Below, in pieces: positions 34,483 through 44,013 of a DNA stretch of 64,000 bases (position 1 is its first letter; the number at the start of each line of letters is the position of its first letter). The translations under genes and the position numbers were made by a program. This DNA is from Porphyromonas cangingivalis. GTDB lineage: Bacteria; Bacteroidota; Bacteroidia; Bacteroidales; Porphyromonadaceae. The notes under the pieces were generated by a model. It saw only the letters and a program-made list of their open reading frames with translations. It was not told where the DNA came from and did not search any database. Location: positions 1,612,001 through 1,676,000 of the forward strand of contig NZ_LR134506.1 of the NCBI RefSeq assembly GCF_900638305.1. Reading direction: 5' to 3'.

Positions 34483-36843
34483 TTAGAAGGTGATGATGGT
34501 ACTCAACGTGAACTCCGATCCTCGGGCATGGGCGTAGTATCTGAATCTATCGGTATACTCCTTGTAGAGGGCGTTGAGCATATTCTTGCCGAGGAGGACG
34601 AACTTGATGTTTTTGTCCTTAGAGAAGTCATATTGTAGCTCCATGCTGCCATGAAGCAAGGTGTATGCCGGAGGGGTGTCACCCACGAGGTCTTTCTCCG
34701 GGTCGAACCTCTTCTGCTTTGTGACGAACTGTCCTTCCAACGAATAAGAAAGGTGCCAAGCCTTCTTCGCTCCGAGGTCCACACCATGTGCCACCTCAAG
34801 GCCATACCTGTCCGAAGGCATGAAAGGCAACCATGCATCCTGTGTGAGATTGCGAGCATAGATCCACTCACCTTTGGACGATACGGACAGCCCCTTGATG
34901 GGAGATACGGTCAAGGTGAGGTCTCCACCCATGAGACGGGCATCGTCTTGTCCGTAGACGAACTTCGGATACTTACCGCTCGGGTGGTTGTGAAACCTGT
35001 CCTTCCCCTGACCTATGTCGTCATAGATATAGTTGTTGACCCTTTGGTAAAACACCCCGGGCTCTATCGACCACCATGAGCCCGAATACTTACCTCCGAG
35101 GATGGCCTTGTAGCCACGTTCGGCAGTAAGGTCTTTGTTACCCACGACCCAGTAGATACCGTGGTTGAGTCCCGAAGCATATAGCTCGTTGACATCGGGT
35201 GGTCTCCATGCCCAGCCTATGTTGGCACGCAATTCCATGTTGTCGGACACTTGGTAATGACCGGCGATGCTGGATGTGAAGTTGTAAAACATCTTGAAGT
35301 CCTTGTAGTACTTGAAGGACGACAGCCCCGCATACCCATCCACAGACATCGCACGTATGTCGTAACGCATACCGGCAGACAGTTCGAGAGGACCGAAAGT
35401 CGCCTTGTGTAGAGCGAAGTAACCCACCGTACCGGCAGCATAGTTGGGGATGAAAGCCGGTTGCTTTGTCCCGGGGACATTGTAGTTGTACTGATAAGAA
35501 ACGGTGGCTCCGGCCTGTGTAGACATATTCCACTTCGACCACTTACCATTCCACAGCGCATCGGCACTGTAAGAAGTGAGCTGAAGATCTTGTACGGGGA
35601 TCCAACTCAATCGAGGATCCTTCCTATTCTCATACTCCTGTCGGATATTGTCCTGATAAGTCACCTTGAAGAGGACATCATGGTCTCTGTTGATGTACCA
35701 CTTGAGGTCTCCTTTGAGGGTGAAGTGCTGGGTCTGCTGGAGAGGAGGCTCGACCTTGTAGGAGAAGGGGTGGATGCTGCTCTCATCGGGACGTCCGGCC
35801 TCAAAGCGAGACAAGAGCTGATTGACGTCCGATATCTTGCTGTTGTAATACAGACCCGTGCGCTGGTAGAAGAGACTCGTGTACACCGTCGCAGTGATGT
35901 TGCGAGACTTGTATCCCATCAGTGCGGAGTGACTGATTGTGGTGTAGCCGGTGTTGTTGAGACGGTAATCGGCACTGCGATAGTCCCCGGCCTTCTGCAC
36001 CAACCCATGGATGCGCAGCCCGAGGTTTTTGTACCCGAAGTCTGCCGTCATCGATCCATATCCGCTGCGAGCATTGGTACCGTAGCTCAGGTTCGCCTTG
36101 CCCGAGACGAAGAGCTTGTCATGTCCATAAGGCAGAGGTGTCTGATTGAAGAGGACTACCCCTCCCACAGCACCGTAACCATAACGGATGGACTCCGCAC
36201 CTTTGATGACCTCGATGACATTGGAGCCGGTGTGGTCGATCTCCGGAGCATGGTCATCGCCCCAAGTCTGACTTTCGAGACGTACACCGTTATTGATCAG
36301 CAGGATACGACTGCTATGCATCCCTTGGATCACCGGCTTGGCGATCGTACTCCCCGTGCTGATCATGCTCACTCCGGGGAGGTTCTCCAAGAGCTGAGCA
36401 AGAGAGACAGACGAACTGCGCTCCAATAGCTTCGCATCTATCTGAGCCGTCTGTTGCAACTTGTTTGTATGGTTATTGTACTGCCCTTTGACCGTGACGC
36501 CCGAGAGCTCATGGATCATGGGGGTCATCCGGACGATGAGTTCCCTCTTTCCTTTGGGGATATTGTATATCGCACTCTTGATCTCCTTGTAGCCCAGAGC
36601 CTTTACAGAGAGGGTGACCTGACTGCCGGAGACATTATGGAGGGTAGCCACCCCATCGGCATCTGCGACGAAAGTGAGCCTTCCCATCTTGACGAGTGCA
36701 CCGGGGATAGTCTCCTTTGACTGCGTACTGAGCACATGCACCTTCAGAGGCGTATCCGATGAGGCATAGGCAGCCTTCGGAATCATGAGCAAGAGCACAA
36801 ACAGCGTCAGCAACGCTTGTGAAATAAATCCTTGTCGATTCAT
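34483..36843 (-). CDS. TonB-dependent receptor (metal-type, ZnuD-like)
   Basis: This 786-residue outer membrane receptor has a signal peptide (AAYASS) and a regulatory-like domain (SKETIPGALVKMGRLTFV). The plug contains LLENLPGVSM and WGDDHAPEIDHTGSNVIEVI, followed by GAESIRYGYGAVGG. The HAPEIDH stretch resembles zinc receptors of the ZnuD type. It ends with a strand-rich barrel finishing in TLSTIITF, a typical C-terminal Phe. It is the first gene of the four-gene locus. Its promoter region has a TAAATTTG box and two inverted repeats. Confidence 0.85.
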   Translation of the reverse strand: MNRQGFISQALLTLFVLLLMIPKAAYASSDTPLKVHVLSTQSKETIPGALVKMGRLTFVADADGVATLHNVSGSQVTLSVKALGYKEIKSAIYNIPKGKRELIVRMTPMIHELSGVTVKGQYNNHTNKLQQTAQIDAKLLERSSSVSLAQLLENLPGVSMISTGSTIAKPVIQGMHSSRILLINNGVRLESQTWGDDHAPEIDHTGSNVIEVIKGAESIRYGYGAVGGVVLFNQTPLPYGHDKLFVSGKANLSYGTNARSGYGSMTADFGYKNLGLRIHGLVQKAGDYRSADYRLNNTGYTTISHSALMGYKSRNITATVYTSLFYQRTGLYYNSKISDVNQLLSRFEAGRPDESSIHPFSYKVEPPLQQTQHFTLKGDLKWYINRDHDVLFKVTYQDNIRQEYENRKDPRLSWIPVQDLQLTSYSADALWNGKWSKWNMSTQAGATVSYQYNYNVPGTKQPAFIPNYAAGTVGYFALHKATFGPLELSAGMRYDIRAMSVDGYAGLSSFKYYKDFKMFYNFTSSIAGHYQVSDNMELRANIGWAWRPPDVNELYASGLNHGIYWVVGNKDLTAERGYKAILGGKYSGSWWSIEPGVFYQRVNNYIYDDIGQGKDRFHNHPSGKYPKFVYGQDDARLMGGDLTLTVSPIKGLSVSSKGEWIYARNLTQDAWLPFMPSDRYGLEVAHGVDLGAKKAWHLSYSLEGQFVTKQKRFDPEKDLVGDTPPAYTLLHGSMELQYDFSKDKNIKFVLLGKNMLNALYKEYTDRFRYYAHARGSEFTLSTIITF

Positions 36844-37001
36844 TGGTCGGTTTTATCAGTAATTAATAGTATTCAAAAAACTCTTACCTGAGATTTTATG
36901 TGGATTGATGAAGTTTCGTCATTGAGTTTAACCGAAAGCAGACGCCCTCCCTCCTCAGTGAGAAAGGGGGACATCGCTTTCGTTTTCTATTTTTCCGGGC
37001 A

Positions 37002-37009
37002 CAAATTTA
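37002..37009 (-). promoter_or_regulatory. -7 box of the TonB receptor locus
   Basis: TAAATTTG on the minus strand, giving a leader of about 150 nt. Confidence 0.5.
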
Positions 37010-37022
37010 GTTAAAAGAAATA

Positions 37023-37064
37023 TTTCTTCTTTCAAATAAAGAAGAAAATACCCAAATATGGGTA
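37023..37064. promoter_or_regulatory. Paired inverted repeats upstream of the receptor promoter
   Basis: tttcttcttt (37023-37032) and aaagaagaaa (37038-37047) are perfect arms. Next to them taccca/tgggta (37049-37064) is a second palindrome. Both lie just upstream of the -7 box and could bind a metal-dependent regulator. Confidence 0.45.
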
Positions 37065-37650
37065 ATTTTTTTTGTCTGCACAGAGCCAACCCGAGTAGTG
37101 GTGCGAGACCAGAGATTGAATCCCGCTCAAACGCCCCACCCCGAGTCGGCCCCCCTTCTCACTCAGGCAATCCGACCGGTCAAAAAAAGTCGTTAGACTC
37201 GATGACGAAAGTCGTTAAGATCGATGACGAAAGTCGTTAGACTCGATTTGGAGGATCCTACGAGGCGATGAAACCGCTTCGGAGAGGGCATATCCTCAAG
37301 GCTCGAGGAGTGTTTGTTGTTTTTCAAGAGCCGGCGGAGGTTGTTTGTACGGATTAAGCAGATTTTTCTTATCTTCATTGAAATGAGTATTCATGACGCC
37401 CACGAGATGATGCGGATGTCTCAAAGGGTTGGGAATATACCTTGGGCTTCGTATGAGAGAGATCGGGTCGGTCATGGATGGTCAGTCATGAAAGCGGATA
37501 GAAAACATAGTGGGGCGATACATTTTGTGAGCACCTCATCATCTCAAAGGGAGGGTTCGAGACGGGACGGTGAGAGCGACTTCGAGTCGGGATGTGTTGG
37601 TGGCTGTGACGACCTATCTCTTTGTGCCTAAAAGAAACTAAAACAATATT
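37065..37650. other. Gene-free 586 bp before the carotenoid operon
   Basis: It holds a dispersed repeat copy and no supported gene. Short open frames here are not convincing. The promoter of the carotenoid operon should lie near 37600, but no clean -7 box was seen. Confidence 0.5.
37171..37258. repeat. Dispersed triple 22-bp repeat, copy 2
   Basis: It is nearly identical over about 88 bp to copy 3 (43690-43777), including the flanks tccgacc and ttggaggatcc. Confidence 0.85.
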
Positions 37651-38511
37651 ATGAATACTGACAACGTCTCCAACTATGTGAAGTACCGTTCGTGCTCGTT
37701 CGATATGAGCCGTGCGCTGACAAAGAGGTACAGCACTTCGTTTTATTCGGCATCGAACCTCTTTTCGGAGGATATACGCCCCGCCATCCACAGCATCTAT
37801 GGCTTCGTACGGATCGCCGATGAGATCGTGGACTCGTTCCACGAGCATAAGCAGGCCGAACTGTTGGATCTCTTCGAACGCTCATACTATCTCGCCTACG
37901 AGTACGGCATCAGCCCCAATCCGATCTTGCACTCATTTCAGCTGACGGTGAAGCAGTACGGCATCCCCGATGAGTACATACAGGCCTTCTTGTCGAGCAT
38001 GAGGGCAGACCTGGAGAAGAAGGAGTATCTGACGGCGGAGGAGACGGCGAAGTACATCTATGGCTCCGCAGATGTGGTGGGGCTGATGTGTCTGAAGGTC
38101 TTTTGCAAGGGGGATGAGCACCTCTTTGCCGAACTCGAAGGCCCGGCTATGAGGTTGGGATCGGCATTCCAAAAGGTCAACTTCCTCAGAGACCTCAAGG
38201 AGGATTGTTTCGTCTTGGGACGCAACTACTTCCCCCACCTCTCGGCAGAGACTTTCGATGAGACGATGAAGGGGGAGCTGGTCCGGGAGATCGAAGCCGA
38301 CTTTGATGAGGCATACAGAGGGATACAGAAGTTGCCCAAGGGGGCTCGCCTTGCCGTACATACGGCATACAAGTATTATAGAGAGCTGTTGGCAAAGATC
38401 AAGAGGACTTCGGCAGACAAGCTCCTCAAGACGAGGATCCGTGTCCCTGACTTTCAGAAAGCCATGCTCCTACTCTCGGCACTGGTCAAAAACAAAATGC
38501 ACATCCTATGA
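37651..38511 (+). CDS. crtB: Phytoene/squalene synthase family (CrtB)
   Basis: This 286-residue enzyme condenses two prenyl diphosphates head to head, the first committed step of carotenoid synthesis. The two Asp-rich metal-binding sites are RIADEIVDSF (about 52-61) and NFLRDLKEDC (about 173-182), and the family segment LGSAFQKVNFLRD is clear. It is first in a seven-gene operon; its stop overlaps the start of idi (ATGA). Chain length (C15 or C20 substrate) cannot be told from the sequence. No GGPP synthase gene is in the window. Confidence 0.9.
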   Translation: MNTDNVSNYVKYRSCSFDMSRALTKRYSTSFYSASNLFSEDIRPAIHSIYGFVRIADEIVDSFHEHKQAELLDLFERSYYLAYEYGISPNPILHSFQLTVKQYGIPDEYIQAFLSSMRADLEKKEYLTAEETAKYIYGSADVVGLMCLKVFCKGDEHLFAELEGPAMRLGSAFQKVNFLRDLKEDCFVLGRNYFPHLSAETFDETMKGELVREIEADFDEAYRGIQKLPKGARLAVHTAYKYYRELLAKIKRTSADKLLKTRIRVPDFQKAMLLLSALVKNKMHIL

Positions 38512-39074
38512 GCCTGTACGATACTAAAGATCAAGTGGTGCTGGTGGACTCGGCAGACACCGACCTCGGCACGATGGAGAAGATGGAAGCACACCAGAAG
38601 GGGCTGATGCACAGAGCAGTATCTATCCTTATCTTCAACACCAAAGGCGAATGGCTCCTGCACCAACGTGCCCAAGAGAAGTACCATGCCGGTGGTCTGT
38701 GGACAAATGCGTGCTGCACCCACCCTTATCTCGGTGAGAGCTACGAGTCGGCTGCCGAACGACGGATGATGGAGGAGATGGGGATGAAGATAGATCGTGA
38801 GAGACTGGTGCATCTCTTCGACTTCACCTACAAGGTCGAGCTCGACAACGGACTTACGGAGCACGAGTACGACAGGGTGTTTGCTTACCTCACGGATGCA
38901 GAGCCGATGCCGAATGCCGAAGAAGTGATGGCGTGGAAGCACCTCCGACACGAGGCTTTGGTCGCAGAGATCACTTCTCAGCCCGAACGATACACGCCGT
39001 GGTTCAGGATCATATTTGAAAAGACCTTGCCACACTTGGACAAAGTGAGAGCCTCGTCTTCCGAAAAACATTAA
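38508..39074 (+). CDS. idi: Isopentenyl-diphosphate isomerase, type 1
   Basis: This 188-residue NUDIX enzyme interconverts IPP and DMAPP. It is recognised by GLMHRAVSILIFNTKGEW, WTNACCTHPYLGES (catalytic Cys in NACCTHP) and the Nudix-like RRMMEEMGM, with the catalytic Glu in HEYDRVF. It overlaps crtB by 4 bp and feeds the carotenoid pathway with balanced C5 units. Confidence 0.92.
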   Translation: MSLYDTKDQVVLVDSADTDLGTMEKMEAHQKGLMHRAVSILIFNTKGEWLLHQRAQEKYHAGGLWTNACCTHPYLGESYESAAERRMMEEMGMKIDRERLVHLFDFTYKVELDNGLTEHEYDRVFAYLTDAEPMPNAEEVMAWKHLRHEALVAEITSQPERYTPWFRIIFEKTLPHLDKVRASSSEKH

Positions 39075-39086
39075 AACCCACAACAG

Positions 39087-39725
39087 ATGCAGAAATACAG
39101 TACGACAGACCGTATCGTCATGGGGGTGATCGCCCTCTTCTATATCGTCGGAGCATTTCAACTCGGACGACCCGAGATGAGAGCTATGTATGCAGGACTG
39201 ACGCCCCTGGTACTCCTCTTCTCGATGCTCTTCTTGGCGATCTATGACCGCAGCACCGAGCGTCCGAAGCTCCTGCTCTTTGCCCTCATTGTGGCTTTGG
39301 CGAGCTACGGAGTCGAGGTTTGGGGTGTCGCCACAGGGTATGTCTTTGGCGGTTATGAGTACGGAAACGAGCTCGGGACGAAGTTCGCCGAGACACCACT
39401 GCTCATCGGTCTCAACTGGATACTGCTTGTCTACATGAGTGGTGCGATGGTCGATGCGTTGCCCCGGAAGCCTCTCTATGCCGTAGCCCTGCCTTCGGCA
39501 CTCATGATCGGTTATGACATCGTGATGGAGCAGGTCGCTCCCCGTATGGATATGTGGTCGTGGGAGGGGGATGTGATCCCGATGCAGAACTATGTCGTAT
39601 GGGGTATATTGGCACTACTCTTCCATACCATCAGACACCTGATGAAGATCCCCATACGCAACCGTATGGCAGGCTTCCTCTTTGTCATCCAAGTCCTATT
39701 CTTCGCCGTCATCCTAATGTCCTGA
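39087..39725 (+). CDS. Carotenoid biosynthesis membrane protein (CruF-like)
   Basis: This 212-residue protein has about seven membrane helices. The family patches GVATGYVFGGYEYGN, LIGLNWILLVYMSG and DIVMEQVAPRMDMWSW identify the DUF422/CruF group, whose known members hydrate the 1',2' double bond of acyclic carotenoid ends. Together with the glycosyltransferase and acyltransferase next to it, it suggests a hydroxylated, glycosylated and acylated product. Confidence 0.8.
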   Translation: MQKYSTTDRIVMGVIALFYIVGAFQLGRPEMRAMYAGLTPLVLLFSMLFLAIYDRSTERPKLLLFALIVALASYGVEVWGVATGYVFGGYEYGNELGTKFAETPLLIGLNWILLVYMSGAMVDALPRKPLYAVALPSALMIGYDIVMEQVAPRMDMWSWEGDVIPMQNYVVWGILALLFHTIRHLMKIPIRNRMAGFLFVIQVLFFAVILMS

Positions 39726-39728
39726 CCC

Positions 39729-40346
39729 ATGCTCAAGGCCAAGCATCACCCGATCGTCTACCCTTTCTTCAGACATTATACCGAATACCTGCTGAGGCGA
39801 CACTTCGGCAAGGTACGCATCGTCGGAGACTTCGAGGACAGAGGACTGCCGATACTCCTCATCGCAAACCACGTGGGGTGGTGGGATGGGTTCTGGGCTA
39901 TGCACCTGAGGAACAAGGTCTTCAAGCGGAAGTTTCATTTTATGATGAGAGAAGACCAGCTCCTTCGCTATCGCTTCTTCAACCGCACCGGGGGCTTCTC
40001 GGTAAACAAAGGCAGTCGGGAGGTACTCAAGACATTGGCATACACATCGCAGCTGCTCGACGACGAGCGCAATATGGTGCTCATCTATCCACAAGGGCGT
40101 TTGCAGTCTTTGTACAGGAAGGAGTTTGTCTTTGAGAAAGGCATCGAGCGTCTCGTCGATGGGCGTCAGAGCAAGTTGCACATCGTCCTCTCCGCCAACA
40201 TGATCGATTATCTCGCAGACAAAAAGCCCTCCGTGACGATGTATATACGAGACTTTGGGGGGACACTGAGCCGTGCAGGATTGGAGAGAGGCTACAACGA
40301 CTTCTATGCCGACTGCCTTAGGACACAAACAAACATAGAGGGATGA
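39729..40346 (+). CDS. PlsC-type acyltransferase of the carotenoid operon
   Basis: This 205-residue enzyme has the H-x4-D motif in NHVGWWDGFW (about 39-48), followed by FSVNKGSRE and the YPQGRLQS substrate motif. It is a small 1-acyl-glycerol-3-phosphate-acyltransferase-like enzyme. It lies 3 bp after the CruF-like gene and overlaps the glycosyltransferase gene by 4 bp. By context it probably adds a fatty acid to the carotenoid glycoside rather than to phospholipid. Confidence 0.8.
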   Translation: MLKAKHHPIVYPFFRHYTEYLLRRHFGKVRIVGDFEDRGLPILLIANHVGWWDGFWAMHLRNKVFKRKFHFMMREDQLLRYRFFNRTGGFSVNKGSREVLKTLAYTSQLLDDERNMVLIYPQGRLQSLYRKEFVFEKGIERLVDGRQSKLHIVLSANMIDYLADKKPSVTMYIRDFGGTLSRAGLERGYNDFYADCLRTQTNIEG

Positions 40347-41452
40347 TCGAATATATCGCATACGTTGTCGTGGGCTTTGCGGTGCTGAGGCTCTTGGTGT
40401 CGCTGGCAAACTTCCTCTTTCGGGAGTCCTTGCCCAAGCATCCCCTTGTCACAGATGCCGACGAAGGGAGCGTGTCGATACTCATACCTGCCCGAAATGA
40501 AGCGACAAACATCGGCAACATCCTCTCAGACTTGAAGCAGATGCCCGATAAGAGTATCGGAGAGATCATTGTCTTCGATGACCAGTCGGAGGACGACACA
40601 GCAGAGATCGTGCTCAAGCACGCTCTCGAAGACCCTCGTCTGCGCTTGATACGCTCGTCCTCCTTGCCCGAGGGCTGGGTCGGCAAGAGCCACGGATGCC
40701 ACCATCTGGCACAAGAAGCCAAGGGCGACTACCTACTCTTTCTCGATGCCGATGTGCGTGTACAGCCTGCATTTGTCGATCGGGCACTCTCTTACATGAA
40801 GCGAAAGAAGGTCGATCTCCTCTCCCTCTTCCCTACTCAGGAGATGAAGACTCTCGCAGAGCAGATGACCGTGCCGAATATGCACATCATCCTGCTGACC
40901 TTGCTACCCTTACCCCTCGTGAGGCTGTCGGGGTTTAGTTCCCTTTCGGCAGCCAATGGGCAATGTATGCTCTTCCACCGTGCGACCTACGACACCCTCA
41001 GACCACACGAAGCGTACCGCCATAGCAAGGCCGAAGACATCGAGATCTCCCGATACTTCAAAAGACAAAAGCGCAAAGTGTCCTGTCTCACGGGCGAAGC
41101 AGGCATCTATTGTCGTATGTACAATGACCTCAGAAGTGCCATCAACGGCTTTGCAAAGAACGTCACCTACTTCTTCGGGAGCGGTAACTCCTACCTCTCC
41201 GCCGGGTTGTATTGGTTGCTGACGACCTTCGGTGTCGTAGCCGTGGCGCATGCGTTGCCCTCCGTCTATCTATGGGGCTATGTCGCAGCCGTGGTGCTGT
41301 CACGGTTGTTCGTGTCGCTGACCGCTCGACAGTCCCCACTGCTCAATGTCCTGCTCATCATTCCTCAACAGCTCATGCTCGGTGCTTTCATCCTCCGCTC
41401 TTGGCTCAACAAGCGCAAACGCTCCTTCGAGTGGAAAGGTCGCACCCTCTAA
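40343..41452 (+). CDS. Family 2 glycosyltransferase (CruC-like)
   Basis: This 369-residue protein has an N-terminal membrane helix, then the GT2 domain with SILIPARNEATNIG, IVFDDQSEDDT and the DxD-like FLDADVRV. Two or three C-terminal helices follow (LYWLLTTFGVVAVAHALP). It is the likely enzyme that attaches a sugar to the hydroxylated carotenoid at the membrane. Confidence 0.82.
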   Translation: MIEYIAYVVVGFAVLRLLVSLANFLFRESLPKHPLVTDADEGSVSILIPARNEATNIGNILSDLKQMPDKSIGEIIVFDDQSEDDTAEIVLKHALEDPRLRLIRSSSLPEGWVGKSHGCHHLAQEAKGDYLLFLDADVRVQPAFVDRALSYMKRKKVDLLSLFPTQEMKTLAEQMTVPNMHIILLTLLPLPLVRLSGFSSLSAANGQCMLFHRATYDTLRPHEAYRHSKAEDIEISRYFKRQKRKVSCLTGEAGIYCRMYNDLRSAINGFAKNVTYFFGSGNSYLSAGLYWLLTTFGVVAVAHALPSVYLWGYVAAVVLSRLFVSLTARQSPLLNVLLIIPQQLMLGAFILRSWLNKRKRSFEWKGRTL

Positions 41453-41468
41453 AATCCCCTGCCATCGT

Positions 41469-42212
41469 ATGAAAAGTCTATTCTCCCTCCTCCTGATGTA
41501 CCTCGTGGCACTGCCCCTATCCCTCCGTGCGTCGGATCAGGACAGCATCTACAAGGCTTATGTATCGGGCGACATGGGACTTTGGAGACGTATCATCGAC
41601 AAGATGCACGACACCAAAGACAAGACCTCGACCCAAGAGCTCGACCTCCTCAACTTTGAATACGGCTATATCGGCTGGTGCCTCGGCGCCGGAAAGAACG
41701 CTCTCGCCAAAGCCTACATGAAGCGGATGGAGGAGCGGATGAACCGTCTTGCCCAACAGCAGATCGAGCCTGCACTCCTCTATGCATATATGTCGGCACA
41801 TTGGGGTTTTCAAGTCGGGCTGAACAAACTCAAAGCCCCCTTCCTCGGACAGAAGAGCATCGCCGCAGCACGGAAGTCTGTCGAACTTGACCCCGACAAC
41901 CCTCTCGGTCACATACAGCTCGGCAACATCGACTTCTTCCGCCCACCCCTCTTCGGGGGCTCCAAGCAAGAAGCCCTTCGCCACTACCTCGCCGCCGAAC
42001 GACTGCTCCTCTCGACTCTCAAGGCCGAGGGCAGGGCTAAGGACTGGAACCTCCTCTCTCTTCAGATACAGATCGCCACCACCTTCGAGAGCATAGACGA
42101 CATCAAACGTGCCGACGAGTACTACAAAAAGATACTTACCTCTGCCCCCGACTTCAAGTGGGTCAGGGACGAGCTATATCCCAAATTCAAACAAAAACAC
42201 AACCTCAAATGA
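41469..42212 (+). CDS. Periplasmic repeat-like protein of the carotenoid operon
   Basis: This is a 247-residue protein from the ATG at 41469; an upstream frame extension to 41346 overlaps the previous gene and is not used. It has a signal peptide ending at LSLRAS. The rest is helical with TPR-like pairs (AAARKSVELDPDNPLGHIQL, RADEYYKKILTSAPDFKWV). The stop overlaps the start of crtI. A scaffold or transport role for the pigment is possible. The family has no known function that I can name. Confidence 0.7.
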   Translation: MKSLFSLLLMYLVALPLSLRASDQDSIYKAYVSGDMGLWRRIIDKMHDTKDKTSTQELDLLNFEYGYIGWCLGAGKNALAKAYMKRMEERMNRLAQQQIEPALLYAYMSAHWGFQVGLNKLKAPFLGQKSIAAARKSVELDPDNPLGHIQLGNIDFFRPPLFGGSKQEALRHYLAAERLLLSTLKAEGRAKDWNLLSLQIQIATTFESIDDIKRADEYYKKILTSAPDFKWVRDELYPKFKQKHNLK

Positions 42213-43684
42213 AAAAGAAAGTAACGATCATAGGGACCGGTTTAGGCGGACTCTCCGCAGGCTTGCTCCTCTCCAAGAAAGGCTACGAAGTCTCCTTCAT
42301 AGAGAAAAACGCCAAGCCCGGCGGACGTCTCAATCAGATCCAAAAGGACGGCTTCACCTTCGACACCGGCCCCAGCTTCTTCAGTATGTCTTATGTCTTC
42401 AAGGACTTTATGGACAGATGTGGTGTGGCACTGCCCTTTGAGTTTGTCGAGCTGGATCCGCTGTACTCCGTCAACTTCAGAGGGGAGGAGAAGACCTACC
42501 ACCTCTACAAGGACATAAAACGTCTGTCGGCACAGTTTGAGGGGATAGAGCCCGATTTCGAAGCTAAGATGACCCGTTATCTGGAGAAGTCGCGAGCCCT
42601 CTTTGAGGACACGTTCGACATCGTCATCCGCAACAACTTCGACAACCTCTTCGACTACATCACCACCCTGATGCAAGTCAATCCCCGCCACATCCCCGTC
42701 CTCCTCAAGACCTTCTGGAAGCACGTCAACGAGCACTTCTCCTCCAAAGAGGCACGACAGATCATCTCACTTGTCGCGTTCTTCCTCGGGCGCACCCCAT
42801 TCGACACGATGGCGATATACAGTCTGCTGTCGTACACTGAGTTCTGCCACGATGGATACTACAATGTCAAGGGAGGTATGTACGAGATCGTCCGGGGACT
42901 GGTATCGGAGCTGAAGAAGAGCGGTGCGACCTTCGAGTACGGTACGGAGATCACAGACTATGCCTTTGAGGGCGATCGACTTGTAGCGGTGATCGACAAG
43001 GAGGGGCATCGCCATGAGTCCGACATTTTCTTGTGCAATGCCGATGCCGCCCTATTCAGGGGAAGGGTGCTCGGCAGGAAGGCATACAGTGAGAAGAAGT
43101 TGGCTCAGAAAGAATGGACGATGGGCTACCTTACCTTCTACATCGGCATCAAGGGCAAGCTCCCCACCCTCGACCAGCACAACTACTACCTCGGTGGCAA
43201 CTACGAAGAGTATGCCCACAACATCCTCAAGGATCCCGATACCCTTCAGAAGCCGTACTACTACGTCAACGTGATCTCCAAGCACAACGACACCTGCGCC
43301 CCTGAGGGCTGCGAGAGCCTCTTCTTCGTCTGTCCCGTACCCAACCTCCGATACAAGGAGGACTGGAGCGACAGAGACGAGATCGTGGACAGTATCCTCC
43401 GAGACTTCTCCGACCGTATCGGTACGGACATCCTCCCGATGATCCTCTCTCGCACGGTGTACACCCCCCGAGAGTGGGAGCGAGAGTTCAACCTCTACCA
43501 AGGCAGCGGGCTGGGGCTCTCCCACAAGATGACACAGATCGGAGGCTTCCGTCCCGCCAACTTCGACGAGGAGTTCGCCAACCTCTTCTACGTGGGCGCA
43601 TCGACCATCCCCGGTGCAGGCCTGCCCATGGCTGTCATCAGTGCCGAGCTGGCGTGCCGTCGCATCGAGGACTGCTCTAAATAA
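42209..43684 (+). CDS. crtI: Phytoene desaturase family protein (CrtI)
   Basis: This 491-residue FAD enzyme starts at the ATG at 42209. The dinucleotide fold GTGLGGLSAGLLLSKKG is right at the N-terminus, followed by EKNAKPGGRLNQ. The C-terminal flavin motif is NLFYVGASTIPGAGLPMAVI. It introduces double bonds in the phytoene-type chain. It is the last gene of the operon and is followed by a dispersed repeat. Confidence 0.9.
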   Translation: MKKKVTIIGTGLGGLSAGLLLSKKGYEVSFIEKNAKPGGRLNQIQKDGFTFDTGPSFFSMSYVFKDFMDRCGVALPFEFVELDPLYSVNFRGEEKTYHLYKDIKRLSAQFEGIEPDFEAKMTRYLEKSRALFEDTFDIVIRNNFDNLFDYITTLMQVNPRHIPVLLKTFWKHVNEHFSSKEARQIISLVAFFLGRTPFDTMAIYSLLSYTEFCHDGYYNVKGGMYEIVRGLVSELKKSGATFEYGTEITDYAFEGDRLVAVIDKEGHRHESDIFLCNADAALFRGRVLGRKAYSEKKLAQKEWTMGYLTFYIGIKGKLPTLDQHNYYLGGNYEEYAHNILKDPDTLQKPYYYVNVISKHNDTCAPEGCESLFFVCPVPNLRYKEDWSDRDEIVDSILRDFSDRIGTDILPMILSRTVYTPREWEREFNLYQGSGLGLSHKMTQIGGFRPANFDEEFANLFYVGASTIPGAGLPMAVISAELACRRIEDCSK

Positions 43685-43689
43685 AAGTC

Positions 43690-43777
43690 TCCGACCGATC
43701 AAAAAAAGTCGTTAGACTCGATGACGAAAGTCGTTAAGATCGATGACGAAAGTCGTTAGACTCGATTTGGAGGATCC
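43690..43777. repeat. Dispersed triple 22-bp repeat, copy 3
   Basis: It starts 6 bp after the crtI stop codon. It is nearly identical to 37171-37258, so the carotenoid operon is flanked by two direct copies. Confidence 0.85.
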
Positions 43778-43915
43778 CGGGACTTTTCCGAAATCATCAT
43801 CCTGTGGCTTCGACACCCACTTCGGCACCTATGCCGAAAGACTCCGAAAGATAGGACGATCCCTCCACGACATCGGATATTGTATCAGGAGGGGCGGTAG
43901 ATTTCCTAATTTGTG

Positions 43916-43923
43916 TAAATTTG
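43916..43923 (+). promoter_or_regulatory. -7 box of the 44014 lipoprotein gene
   Basis: TAAATTTG matches TAnnTTTG. The leader would be about 84 nt. Confidence 0.5.
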
Positions 43924-44013
43924 AGGAGCAAAACGACAATGATGATATGGGGGGCTTTTTTTGGGGTGGGTCTCGTGTCATCACATCACTTATCACCTCA
44001 TTAACAGTATTGT

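Noticed and set aside
37049-37064. Sixth copy of the signalling operator (tacccaaatatgggta)
   Set aside because: The arms match, but the centre is six bases instead of four, and it lies far from the signalling locus. It is treated as a separate palindrome.
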